Positions 35,031 through 46,809 of a stretch of 64,000 nt of DNA are shown here, in pieces (the first letter of the stretch is position 1; each line of letters starts with the position of its first letter). The stretch lies in the NCBI GenBank assembly GCA_037962975.1, contig CM075675.1, positions 27,158,501-27,222,500 on the forward strand, written 5' to 3'. The position numbers and the translations under genes are program-made. The notes under the pieces were generated by a model. It did no database searches, was not told where the DNA came from, and saw only the letters and a list, made by a program, of their open reading frames with translations. This stretch comes from Clitoria ternatea. Lineage: Eukaryota > Streptophyta > Magnoliopsida > Fabales > Fabaceae.

Positions 35031-35308
35031 ATAAAAAAACACGCTTTTGGATTGCGCGGAGCAGATTTCTAATGTCTGAGTCTTATGCTCAGATGGTTTT
35101 AGTTGCACAATCATATTGACATTATAAGTTGCAGTAATGGAACACGTTGTGGTGATTTTCATGAGAAATTTCGTAATGGATACTCTGTAGCTGCAACGAA
35201 TGAAGCGGCATTGTTTTGGATGGGACTTTGGGAGAAATTACATTCGAGCCCTGCTACAACATGGCTAAGAATTCTTGGGACTTTTGGTGTTTGGTGTCAA
35301 AGATAAGG
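35031..35308 (+). other. Second possible captured segment, unidentified
   Basis: A frame across 35103-35306 gives 67 codons including GDFHEKFRNGYSVAATNEAA and LFWMGLWEKLH. Its composition is like coding plant DNA. It is followed by CAAAGATAAGGTAAGT, which looks like a splice donor (GTAAGT at 35309). I do not recognise the protein. It may be another exon of the captured gene or of a different gene. Confidence 0.35.
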
Positions 35309-37900
35309 TAAGTCCATTCTCCATCACTATTAAATTGAAGATTTTTTTTTTGGTATGCTGCCAGCATTGAAAATGAATTGAAAAACTCATGCCTCTTTTA
35401 CCATAGTTTTTTTTTAATGATCTTCAAAGAAAACATAACCTTGGACTGCTCTAGATAAATAATTATAATTATAATTTATAATAAGTATTGAGATTACTAT
35501 TTAAGTAATTAACCATGTTGTTTACGAGTATAAGTATTTGTCTAAGTTTGTCCTTAGGTGTAAGTTTATGTTTCGAGATTTAAGTAGCCCAGCTTCATAA
35601 AAGGCTTTGTCTTTTGTAAACCACATCATTTCTCCTAAACATAAACTTTGTGGAAATTATGTTATTGAATCACATTCTCCTGTTTGTTTTAATGTCAGCA
35701 GTAGTACTTCCTAAGCATAAAATTCTTCCTAATTTTTTTTTGAAATTGTTGTGGAAGTGTATATTGTTATATGATTATACAGTTAATATGATGAGATTCA
35801 CAAAGTTAAAGTTACTGAAATTTTGTGTAGGTCATACTAATTTCAAATTTTAAATGTTATCTGTGAATTCATGATAGATATTTGTATGTTTCCTGTGGAT
35901 TATATGAAAAGTAAGCTTAATTTGATCAAAATGAAGATGCAATGAGTGGTCTAATGAAATGCAATATTCTCTTTTATATATATAAAAAATATATAGCCTA
36001 TACTTGCTACATACATTTTTTCCTTATTTCTATTATGTCGTGAGTCTGAATATGCACGATGATTGTTGAATTTAGATTCATGTGTTTCACTGTTACGTTG
36101 TCTATCATATTTCATAGAGAATACCAAAGGTCTATCTTTGAATAGTCAAAGAAATCAAACTTAGCTGTTTGGCTAGTATGTGGTTTTAAAAGGAATAAAA
36201 CTACTTGTGCTTTAGTTTGCCTTCATATGAATATAGAAAAGGCTTGTTTCTATACATATGAATGATGATATTAAAAAAAATAAAAAAATAAAGAAGAGAT
36301 ATGATATTTGTGGTTATTCTCATAAAGGAAAAATAGAGTTTGAACCAGCTTATTATATCGTTGGAGAGCTTAACTCTAAATTTGGAAGGCAACAAATATG
36401 TTTTTAAGGTATAATTATAAGGAAGTGTGATAGTGTAAAACTATCATAAAATATGATTTTGTGAAACTTCTCAAGAAGTTTGAGTTATGAAGTACTATTA
36501 ATGGGGATCCCTTATAATAATACCATTTAATTAAAAAAATTGTGTGGATTTGTTGCCTGGTATGTGTATATCCAAATTATTGATAACTGTTGAGTTCTTA
36601 TGAACTTATGATTTTATTGTTAATAGCAATATGCTATTAATTAAAGTGTCAATAATTTTTGATATGGTATTTGGATTTTAATAATTGTAAGTATAATATT
36701 TTAATCATATATAAACAATAATTAAATGACTAAAATCTTATAATATATTAAATTGAGAAAGAGTGTTTATCTTTATTATTATTTTTAATTATTTTACTCT
36801 AGAGAATGGTTATTTATATATTTGGTTAAGGTGTTATGAACATAAAGAAATTTGCATTTCATATTTTTGTGAAATTTCTTAAGATATGCTATATATTACT
36901 TGGTGAAATTTTGCAATTGGTGTCAGTAACATGTCATAAATATATGTTTTCACATAGTTGACTTTAAAATGTATTGATGAAATGTGAAGTAAGCACTCAT
37001 CGGTTTTTTTTGATAACTTAATTTTGTTTATTGATATAATCTTATATCATAGTAAATAACTTTATCATATTATAATTGTGTAAAATGCAAATGCTTTTAT
37101 GTAATGGCTTTACTAAAGTGATACAATTGTATCAATTGATTGGTAAATAAAAGGATCGGCAATGACTTATACTCATATGTTGATTTGAGTATGTTTTAAA
37201 TTTTTTAACATATGACATAAATGAGTCAATCAATTTTAATTGACTTTGGTTCAATTATGAATTATAGTTATGCATAATATGTGACATAGAGTTGCATTAT
37301 AATATTGATTTTTGAACATAAACATATGTATATGAAAAAATATTTTAAGTAATTAGATACTTGAAAATGTGTACACTATCCTTGTGAAAGAAACCAATAT
37401 GTTTTTGAATTTTTGATCATAAGAAGTGGGTTGCATAATGCTTGTCATATATATTGTTTTGAAAAATTGTTGTTAAAATTGAAATATTAATCAATGAACA
37501 TCCCTTACGAAAATATCAATAAAAGAAAAAATATAGTGGATGTTTTATTGCTTAGATACGAGTATGTCATTTATTGAATTAAGTGTACCTATGAGTTGGT
37601 ATGAAATTTTACTATTTATATAGAACTCATAAAGTAAGAGAACTTATAAAGTACTTAAGAGATACTAAAAAAACTTTGATATTATTTATAATAAGAGTTT
37701 ATTAATTTTTATGAAACCATAAATTTTTGTTTATTAGATTCATAAAGTGTTTGAGAGATACTATAAATTATAGTGTATGTTTGAGAAATAGCATAAACTA
37801 TGGTGTTACCATATTGTGTGTTGAGAATTTCCATCATACTAATGTTATGGTGATGACACTTGAATCCAATATTAAACGAGAATAAATTCAAATTAAATTT
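35309..37900 (+). other. AT-rich interior of the non-autonomous element, no gene seen
   Basis: Low-complexity AT-rich DNA with short chance ORFs only, such as 35650-35853 and 36201-36395. Confidence 0.6.
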
Positions 37901-37914
37901 ATTTTACTCTTGAA

Positions 37915-38115
37915 AGGGATGAGGAATGATATTCCTTAATTTAGAATGTTCCACTATGTTATTGACATAGTGATGTTGACTAGCTAATTTAATTTAGTCG
38001 ATTTAGAGTTCTCCACCATGTTATTAACATAGTGATGTTTGACTAATTTAATTTAGTCTATTTGGAGTTTTCCACTATGTTATGAACATGGTGATGTTGA
38101 CTAATTTAATTTTGT
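37915..38115 (+). repeat. Three tandem copies of about 60 bp
   Basis: Units contain CCACTATGTTATTGACATAG, GTGATGTT and GACTAATTTAATTTAGTC, each with small inverted repeats (CTATGTTA and TAACATAG). They lie inside the non-autonomous element. Confidence 0.75.
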
Positions 38116-39069
38116 TGAGACTAAATTTCATTTCATGTAATTTAGTTTACTCTCAAGAAAATCTTCACTTGAAATTTATCAAGTAGACCTGTGTAGCCTA
38201 AATTGAATTGAAGGTCAAGTTAATCACTTGGTAAAATTTAAGGCTAATTAGCTAAGAAATTTTCTTAGCATGTATATGGAAGAAATGCGTCTTCCTAAGT
38301 TATATATTGTGATTGCCAATAGGCAAAAATGAATAATAATATTTATATTGAGATCTCAAGATATGCATATGTATATTATAATCAAGTAATGTAGTTATAA
38401 ATTATGGATCAAAATTGTTTTGGTCTTGAGTCTCACAAAATGAAAAACTAGTGAGTCAAACACCTAGGGGAATGAGACGAGCCATTTGTAACTAACGGTG
38501 ATGGTAACCCAACCTTTGTGATTGGAGATCCCATGAAGAAGGTTCATATGGGTAATAACAAGTCATTTAGTTAGTCTTGCTAGCACTCTTTCCTTTTCTA
38601 TTCCTATGGTGTATGTGAGAAGTGCTAGACTACACTGAATGATGGTTAAGCTTAAAAGCTTTTAATGGGTTTCATATCTCTTATGAGTGGTGTATAAAAG
38701 TGCATTATGCACTTGATGAAAACACCTATGTGAGTGTGGAGTGGGGCCGCTCCTATGAAATTAAATGGCGAAATTTCTAGAGCACTCATGAATTAACAGG
38801 CTCGCGCACGGCCTATTAGCCCAAAACCGCGATAACAATAAAAATTGTGGGGGGTGTGATGTGTTTAATAAACCTCTATCATACACTAGAGTGTCATTGG
38901 TTCATAGAAGCATTGCTTCACCAATGCACTGTATGTTAAGTTTATTATTCTAGAGTATGGTTCATAGTCCAAAAGACACCAGACTTGATGCATCAACATC
39001 CATTTTTGTTAACCCAAGTAAATTGTTTTTATTTTGAAAGATTAAATATATTTAAAACTTTTGAAATAT
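38116..39069 (+). other. 3' non-coding part of the non-autonomous element
   Basis: No ORF. A GC-richer stretch lies at about 38740-38865 (GGCTCGCGCACGGCC), of unknown role, about 200 bp before the purine tract. Confidence 0.55.
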
Positions 39070-39078
39070 GTGGGGGAT
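39070..39078 (+). promoter_or_regulatory. Polypurine tract of non-autonomous element
   Basis: GTGGGGGAT directly abuts the right LTR. Confidence 0.75.
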
Positions 39079-39511
39079 TATTGAAAATTATGTTATATTT
39101 CAAAAGTTTTAAATAATATTTTATCTTATTTTAATTAAAAATGAGTAATAAATTATTTTATAAAATATTATTTATATCCTGTAGATAAACTTTGATTAAG
39201 TCAAATTTTATCTCTAGATTTAGTCAAAGGTTATCTCTAAGTTGGTTAGATATTATCTCTGACTTAGTCAGATATTATCTAACTGACCTTTATTCCTATT
39301 TAATTAATAGTTTTTCTCCCTTAAACAAATAATAGAGACATTCCTTAACTCTTGGGTTATCAAATAATTTTTTTTATTTCTACTAGTTTTGATCCTGGGT
39401 TTATCCTAGAAAGAGCTGTTATATCCTGGGGGATACGTCTTAGGTGAATAAATCCTTAAGGACAGTGCTACCACACGTCTCAGCTCATCAAAAATCAAGA
39501 ATAAATCAACA
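39079..39511 (+). repeat. 3' LTR of non-autonomous element
   Basis: 433 bp, equal in length to 33996-34428, with about 20 substitutions counted by eye, mostly C/T and A/G. It keeps the TATA-like sequence and the 14-mer AATAAATCCTTAAG at 39447-39460. It is followed by TGCAT. Confidence 0.93.
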
Positions 39512-42400
39512 TGCATATGTATTTGTATACAAGATTGAGGAATGGGAAAAACTATTTGACAGTTTGTGATATGTGAGAATTGTATTTATATGCTTAGAAT
39601 GTGTTTGTCTTAGAATGACAAATATATAATGATGATTTTGAGGAAATTGGTTATGAATTGAGTATATTGATGTATATTCATTTCAGTACTTGTCATTAAA
39701 AATATAGATGCTTACCCTTGCACACATTTATGAAACAGTGAATTTGAACCAGGATAAAGATTGATTAGCATTCAGGAATCCATTTAAGAATGGACTTGGA
39801 TATGTATATTTGTATATAGTTATGGCATTGTATAGATTTTGTGTAAAGCTTTGACCGGCTCTATTTTGATTTCAAACTTATGTATGTGATATTTTGATGA
39901 TGATGTTAGATAGCTTTATGGAGAGGCTTGATGTTAGTTGATGTTATTTTGTTGTAAAGACTTAATTTATGCCCAGGATTATGTTTTTAAAAGTATGAAT
40001 TATGACATAATGCTGATGAGCGGGTTCTATATAAGTTATTGATGCCTATGTTACATTGCTATAATGTTAAATGGCATGGAGCCATGATCTTGATGATTAA
40101 ATCTATTCGGGCAGGTTTTGTATTTTAATAAAATAGCTTTGATTGAATGAGATTGAATATACATAATTGATTTTTTTGCATTGGTGTTGAGTCATAATGA
40201 AAGAGAAACTAAAGTTTCATGTTTTTTGTTAAAATAAAGAACTAACATAGTGATATTGAGAACTGTGAGATGTTGGAACCCTTATACAAAATTGTTATGC
40301 ATTTTAAGACATTTAGGAATTGTGTAAATTGATTGAATGTCAAATGATTCAAAATTAGGTAATGTAGTTATGTGATTTTTACATGAAAACATGTGTTTTC
40401 AAGAAACTAAGGTAGTCATGTTTTGATACGTGAGGTTTTGGAATCTCCAAACAGTTTCCATAGGTCATGTACTGCAATTAGAATGTGTGCAAACCATTTT
40501 CAATTCAAGCACATTAAAATAGGCATGTGTAGCTAGGCCATTTGACCTAAAATGGCCTAACATGCAAAATTCGTATATTTTCTTCAATTTTTAATATTTT
40601 TGAGTTTCGTCAATTGGAATAAGTCATAATCAACATATAGAAGGTGTCCACAAAGTTTGGTGGCATTTAGAGGTCATTTGAATGGTTTTGGAGGTTGACA
40701 AGTTCAATTTTGCAAAAAAAATCTACATAAATACAATGTTGTCAGGAAACCACTTTTAACACCGCCTGTTCCAGCTTTCTACATCGGTTGCATCCGCCGT
40801 AGAAAAACCCTCTATTTATGAAATGCATTTAACATATGTTGTTTCCCCCTTTACACAGTTTGCGTCTGGTGTAAAAAGCCCACTTGAATTTCTTTTTTTC
40901 CCTTTCTTTCCGCACGTGCAATGTTTAGAGGGTGCCTTTGCCTTCATTCTTTTTATTTATTATTTATTTATTATTTATCTATTTAATATTTATTTATTTC
41001 CTTTTAATTGTTTGACGTAATTATGGTCTTTAATCTTAACATTATTTAATATGAGATATTTAACCAAATAATTTCGTGTTTCATTTAATGTGAAAATATT
41101 ATATTATTTATTTTAACTATTTTAATTATTCTTATTGCTATATTATTTTATTATTTATTTGTTTATTGAGATTTTTAAATGGTTAATCTAAATCCCAAAA
41201 ACATGAGAAATTTACTTTAAAAGTTTTAATATTATTGTTACAATATTTATATTGAACCAACTTAAACAATTTTTTAAGGATATAATGACCCCTTAAAAAT
41301 TACACCGTTTCTTACCCCTTAAGTAGTTCAAACAATAATGAACTACAACATAACCAGTCTTTATTTACTTCCGTTGTCAACACCATAATCTAAAGACATT
41401 CAGAGTGATCCTTACAACCATCATGTATATGAGTAAAAACTCAACCACGCAAAACACAACTGCCATAAGAAATAAGAAATTTTACAGAGTCAGTCCAAAG
41501 TGATGGGCACGATGAGTGACCGCCTAGAGCCCATAAATAAAGGATGCTCAATGCCTAACTTATTTAAAGTATCATTTTAATAAAAATATCTAAAGTCTAG
41601 TTTTAATAATAAGATTAGGCTAAGACTTTTCAAAATGCCTATTTAATTAAAAAAACTGACTTTTGACTTTTGAAAAAGAACATTTTCAACTTATACGATC
41701 GGTTATTTTTAACTTTTATATGATTTTATAAAATAAATCATAATTTATGATATATTATATTTTATAAATACACATGATATTTTCTATATATAAAGTTAAA
41801 TTTATAAGACTAAAATATGTTAAAAAAATTAAATTAAATATACAAATTTGATAATTAAATATATATTTTGTATATGTTAACTTTTGGTGAGTCATTTGTT
41901 TATTTAAGATGAGTTTGTTGATATTTAATATTTGTTTGTGGGTGTGTTTATTTGTTTTACTGTGAATCAAATTTTTATATAGACTATCAAGATAATTTAA
42001 GCTTCTAAATAGATTAGACCAGACCTATAAATATAGTCTACATTAAGTAACGAGATAGATTGAGGTCTTATAATTAACTATAAGTGAAATTTTTAATTTT
42101 TTAATACTTCTCTATCGCTTTGATATTACTACTGCTAAACTACTTTGTTGTATTTTCTTACTACGAATAATTAGATTAAAGTTAATCTAGTACTACATTA
42201 TTATTATTGAATTCCAGATATGATGATATGATAAATATTTTAACTTTCTTGGTACTAAAGCTAATTTTTAGATTTTAAGTAATATAAATATTGTTACTTC
42301 AATTATGAAACTCTTTCATTCAACAATGAAAAAAGAATTTATTCATATTTTTAAGTAACAGGAATCTTCCAAATCATATTGTATATTAGAATGATTGGCA
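39512..42400. other. Intergenic DNA with old repeat remnants, no gene seen
   Basis: At 40757-40895 there are short inverted motifs (CTACATCGGTTGCATCCGCC followed by GTAG, and TTTACAC paired with GTGTAAA) like the subterminal repeats of CACTA-type DNA transposons. A GC-richer piece at 41290-41560 might be a decayed LTR end. Everything else is AT-rich. Confidence 0.45.
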
Positions 42401-42429
42401 ATGCCATATGATTAGTGACCAGAATCTGC

Positions 42430-43440
42430 CTCTGAGGATCAGTTTCAACGTTAATTAGCGACATACTAGTTCCTGTTGTTAAGTAATACAACAATACCGT
42501 CGTCAAACTTGTGGCTAATCTATCCTTTTAGCAACGAGAGTCATACCTGTCACTAGATATGGCCCCAGTACCGCCAAAGACATAGCTACTCTATTTTTCA
42601 TGTTTCTTTAATTTTTTTAAAATAGAAGAAAAGCTGTTAACGACACCTTTTTACTCGTCGCTAGATAGTGTTACCATAACGTCGTCGTTGATGCGCTAAT
42701 CTATTTATTATGTTTTGTTTAATTTTATTAAATAGTAGAAAATCCTTTAGCGACGAATCAAAGAAATACTCATAGTGATGGATAAAGACCATCGCTGACT
42801 TATTTTGAGACGTATGCCTCAGTGACAAATAGATGTAGTCGCTAATGTATTTTCAGAGACCCACCTTACACGTGGCCACAAATGTCTTTACAGACACCCA
42901 CTTAGTGACAGTAAATATCGGTCATTAATTTATTTTCAAACACCCACTTCATCAACAACGGTAAGATACGGCCGCTAATGTATTTTTAGACACACACCTC
43001 AGCCAAAGAACTTTCAAACATCGATCGTAGCCAAGGAGTAATGTCGTTGCTAATGTATTTCCAGACACCCACATCATCAACGATGGTTAAACGTAGTCGC
43101 TAATGTATTTTTAGACACGTGCCTCAGCTAATGTTTTTTTAGACACCCATATCAGTGACGACGAGACTTCGGCACTAAGGGTATTTTAGGCCTCGTCGCT
43201 AAAATTGTGTGGGAAAGTAAGCAAAGTGAAACTTTTTGATCAGTGACAGGCTAGTCTTATTATCGCTACGAACTACCATTATGGTGTCATAAAGGTCGTC
43301 GCTAAAGTTGTATGAAAAAGTACAAGGGTCTCCGTAGCCAAGCTCGTCGCTAATCTTGGCGGGCAAGTGAAAAAAGTAGAGGCAAACTTCTTAATTAGCC
43401 ACGGGCTTATTGGTGCGTCGCTAGGGACTTTCAAAATGTC
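42430..43440. repeat. Dispersed GTCGCTAA / AGACACCCAC repeats
   Basis: Many diverged copies of a unit like GTCGCTAATGTATTTTCAGA followed by CACCCAC and CAGCGACG, in roughly 55-bp spacing, on top of frequent CGTCGCTA and TAGCGACG. This resembles the subterminal repeat field of a CACTA (En/Spm) element, but I could not find paired CACTA termini, so the class is uncertain. Confidence 0.5.
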
Positions 43441-45311
43441 ATCGTTGAGGCTCTTGTTGTTTAAGTTGCCAGTTCACATTCTTCCATATTTTTGTATATA
43501 TGGTATTTTTAATTGATACTAAGTTATGTTAGATTACCCTATATGTTAACCAAACAAAATAAACATCAGATGGTTCGTACTTCCATGCCATAGCATCCTT
43601 ATTTGGCTATTTAATACCCGCAATATTAAGTACCTGCAAAAACAATTTAGTTATTTCTTGATCCCACTAGAAAAAGTTTCATCTCTGTTACACCCTCCAA
43701 ACCCAAGAACTATCTTGCATCCTAGCCTTCTTAGCTACTGACATGTTCGTTTAAAGAAGAATCATTTAACCAAATATTCTTATAGAAGTCAATTCTGTTT
43801 CCTTGTCCTAAAACCCAATACATCTATTTTTCAAAGCATTCCCCTTCAAGTCATAACCCACTAATTTTTCAAGTATTTCTTCACCATTGTGACCCCCTCA
43901 TAGTTCCCATTTCACTACCATCTACCCTTACCACTTTATACCTTTCCTTAATGGCCCCTGTTACTAAAGATTGTTTGTCATTGGCAAGTTTCCACCTCAA
44001 TTTACCTAGAAATGCTTATGTTAAAGTTGTGTATATTTATCACACCCATACAAGCCTTTTTCTTTTGGTTTGCCCATAGTTTCCCAATTAACCCATGAAA
44101 AGTTTTTCCCATTTTCATATACCCCCGAGAAAAGCTCTCATTTTCATATCCATGGTGTATGATTTACGACTAAAAGTCTAGAGACCAAACTTTCTGTCAC
44201 TAATTTCATAACTATATGTAAGGTCTTTTTTTTAAAAAAAATTATAGCAACCTAACATCCATTCCACCACTAATATTGATATTAGCAATGGAATTGGTGA
44301 CATAAATGTGTATAATCTTCGGTGACTGAAATAAGTGTGTTACTAAATGGTCTTTGTGATTAAATCAAAATTTGTCACAAAAAGGTCTTAAGTGTGCCAT
44401 TTTTTAACTTAACTTTTAATATTCTAAGTTTTAAAATTATAGTCTTATTCCTCTCTCACTTGTATTAGCTTTTAGGCTTCCCTCTTTCCCTATGTATTCC
44501 CCTAAATTTCATAATTCCTCCCTCACTCTTTGTCTGAAATATAGTTTAAAAAGAAAAATTACTCATGTTTGGTAGAAGTTATAAAAAATCATTCTGAAAT
44601 AAGTTAGGTTATTGAAAAACTTAAAATATGAATAATTTGAATTTTTAGATAAGTAAAGATTCTCTCACCTAATTAGGTGAGTATCGGAAATTTATCTAAT
44701 AAAAAAAAACATAGGATAAAATTACCCTACCTACTCATATTTATATTATACACTCCATTTAATCTACTCATTTTACTCCTACTTTGCATATATTATTTTT
44801 GCTGCCTCATCTTCTCTCATCAACAATGTTGTTGTTAGTGAGAATCACCTTCTATTATTATTTTATTATTCTCTTTTAAGTTTTTTATGATTATTGTTTT
44901 ATTTTGTTTTGATCCTGTAATTTTGTTTTTTTTTGTTACTTTTTTCTTCTTATTATTCTTAATATATGTCCCTTTTTAGTAATGGATTTCTTTTCTTTCC
45001 AAGTATTCTTTCATTAGTTTGTCTTAAATTTTATGAGTAATTTTTAATTAAATCTTTTTATACAGTAGATTTTCATTCATTTTGTAGTCCTCATGGATCA
45101 ATTGAAAAATAAAAGAAGATGTATACTATTGCAAGCTTAATTATTCATATGGGAACTATAAATGATACACTGTGTTGCTAAAGTTGATTTGCGCTTATAT
45201 TCTAAATAATCGTCTTAGACATAATGTTTTAAGACATCATAAAGAACTTCTTAAAAGAACATCATCCAATCAAAAAAACAAATGCAATAATGAGAGGTGT
45301 GCCATATGTTC
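43441..45311. other. AT-rich intergenic DNA, no gene seen
   Basis: Only chance ORFs. The short frame at 45172-45393 crosses the copia LTR start and is not a gene. Confidence 0.6.
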
Positions 45312-46040
45312 TGTTAAATACGTGTCTCAAATTTTGTTAATGTGGTACTTTATTTACTATGAGCAATTAAAATTAAATTTTGTTTATTCATAATACCAAT
45401 TCAATTTGGTTTTTACTTCTTTAGAATAACAATTCAAATTGAATTCTACTTCTTCAGAATACAAATTCAATTTGAATTCTACTTCTTCACAATATAAATT
45501 CAATTTGAATTCTACTTCTTCAGAATACAAATTCAATTTGAATTCTACTTCTTCAAATACAAATTCAAATTGAATTTTACTTCTTCATAAAAACAATTCA
45601 ATTTGGTTTTGTCTTCTGGTTAAGGAAATATTATTATATTCCTTAGAATTACCTATAAAAGGATTCAAGGTACCACATTTGTAATCATGGTCAAGTTCTC
45701 TCCTAGTGTAATCCTGAGAGAATTTTTAGTAGCGAGTATATATGTTAGTTTCATCTGAGAGAGTACTCTATTCAGAAAATTTGAGAGATAATTTTATTTT
45801 TGTCCCTGTGACTTATAGGGCTATTATCTCTTTGTTCTATTTTCCCTTTTGAGAACTTCTTGTACTCTCCTTCTTACATAGTAGAACTGTTTTGCTCGTG
45901 ATCATCAGTGTTTTTTTTCTCCAGTCTTGGAGGTTTTCCATGGAAATATTGTGTGTTTATTTTCTTGCCCTTATACTTGCTTCTCTTTATCTCCAATTGA
46001 TTTGATCCAGTGCTTTCGTAACACGCTGATTTTCTTAACA
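45312..46040 (+). repeat. 5' LTR of copia element
   Basis: 729 bp. The first third has about five tandem units of roughly 38 bp built on CAATTTGAATTCTACTTCTT (about 45385-45600). The 3' LTR has about one unit less, which explains its 689-bp length. Confidence 0.94.
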
Positions 46041-46042
46041 AG

Positions 46043-46054
46043 TGGTATCAGAGC
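46043..46054 (+). promoter_or_regulatory. Primer binding site, Met-tRNA type
   Basis: TGGTATCAGAGC starts two bases after the 5' LTR end. Confidence 0.92.
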
Positions 46055-46078
46055 TGCTTGTTCGATTGGAGGTTCAAT

Positions 46079-46809
46079 ATGTCTACTGTCATTAAATTTG
46101 ACATTAAGAAGTTTGATGGCAAGATTAGTTTTTCTATTTGGCGTATCCAAATGAAAACTGTTCTCACTCAAAATGGATTAAAGAAAACTTTAGATGACAA
46201 ATCAAAAGGCCATCTACTATGACCGTTGAGCAATGGGACGAGTTGGATGAAAAGGCGCTTTCAACAATCCAACTTTGCTTGTCCAAGGAGGTTCTTTGTG
46301 AAGTAGCCAATGAAACCACTGCTGCGGCTTTGTGATTGAAGTTGGAGACTTTATACATCACCAAAAGCCTTGCAAATAAGATTCGTCTCAAAGAACAGTT
46401 ATATACCATTTGTATGGTTGAAGGTACTTCTATTCAATCTCATCTTAATAAGTTTAATTCTATTATTATGGATCTGGAAAATATTGATGTAAAAATTGAT
46501 TATGAAAATAAAGTTGTTCTGTTGGTTGTCTCTTTACCTTCTACCTATAAACACTTTAAAGAAATTATGTTGTATGGTAACAACGATACCTTATCCTTTA
46601 AAGATGTTAAATCTAATTTATTGTCCAAAGAAAAGTTTGATCTTGAAATTCATTCTGAGGACAAGGGTGAGGGTTTAAGTGTTAGGGGTAGAACTCAAGA
46701 AAAAGGAGTACCAGTAATAAGAAGAGCAGATCCAGAGGGCGTAAATCCAACAAAACTTGTCACTATTGCAAGAAATATGGGCATGATATCTCTGATTACT
46801 TTATCTTGA
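46079..46809 (+). pseudogene. gag: Copia Gag, with stops and frameshifts
   Basis: ATG at 46079 opens MSTVIKFDIKKFDGKISF and WRIQMK, typical of copia Gag (UBN2-like). A 1-bp frameshift near 46207 leads to TGA at 46220; the proper frame resumes with TVEQWDELD. A TGA at 46333 sits where copia Gags usually have Trp in an LWLKLE motif. After a third shift between about 46620 and 46720 the zinc knuckle near 46760 reads CHYCKKYGHDISDY, in which Tyr replaces the final Cys. This Gag would not bind RNA normally even if the frame were open. Confidence 0.82.

Larger units (their letters stand above)
33996..39511 (+). mobile_element. Non-autonomous LTR retrotransposon carrying a captured gene fragment
   Basis: Two 433-bp LTRs (33996-34428 and 39079-39511) are flanked by the 5-bp duplication TGCAT (33991-33995 and 39512-39516). 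The left LTR starts TGTTGAAAATTATG and ends AATCAACA; the right LTR start has mutated to TA. A purine tract GTGGGGGAT precedes the right LTR, fixing the plus orientation. The 4.65-kb interior has no gag, protease, RT or integrase. It has a plant-gene-like fragment near its 5' end and non-coding AT-rich DNA after it. LTR divergence by eye is 4-5%. It would need enzymes from another element. Confidence 0.92.

Noticed and set aside
40040..40060. GTTACATTGC as a possible 3' end of the LTR-like region starting at 32583
   Set aside because: The 5 bases after GTTACA (TTGCT) do not match those before 32583 (ACATT).
43665..43676. CACTAGAAAAAG, like a CACTA transposon terminus
   Set aside because: No inverted partner ending in CTAGTG was found and the repeats lie on the wrong side.
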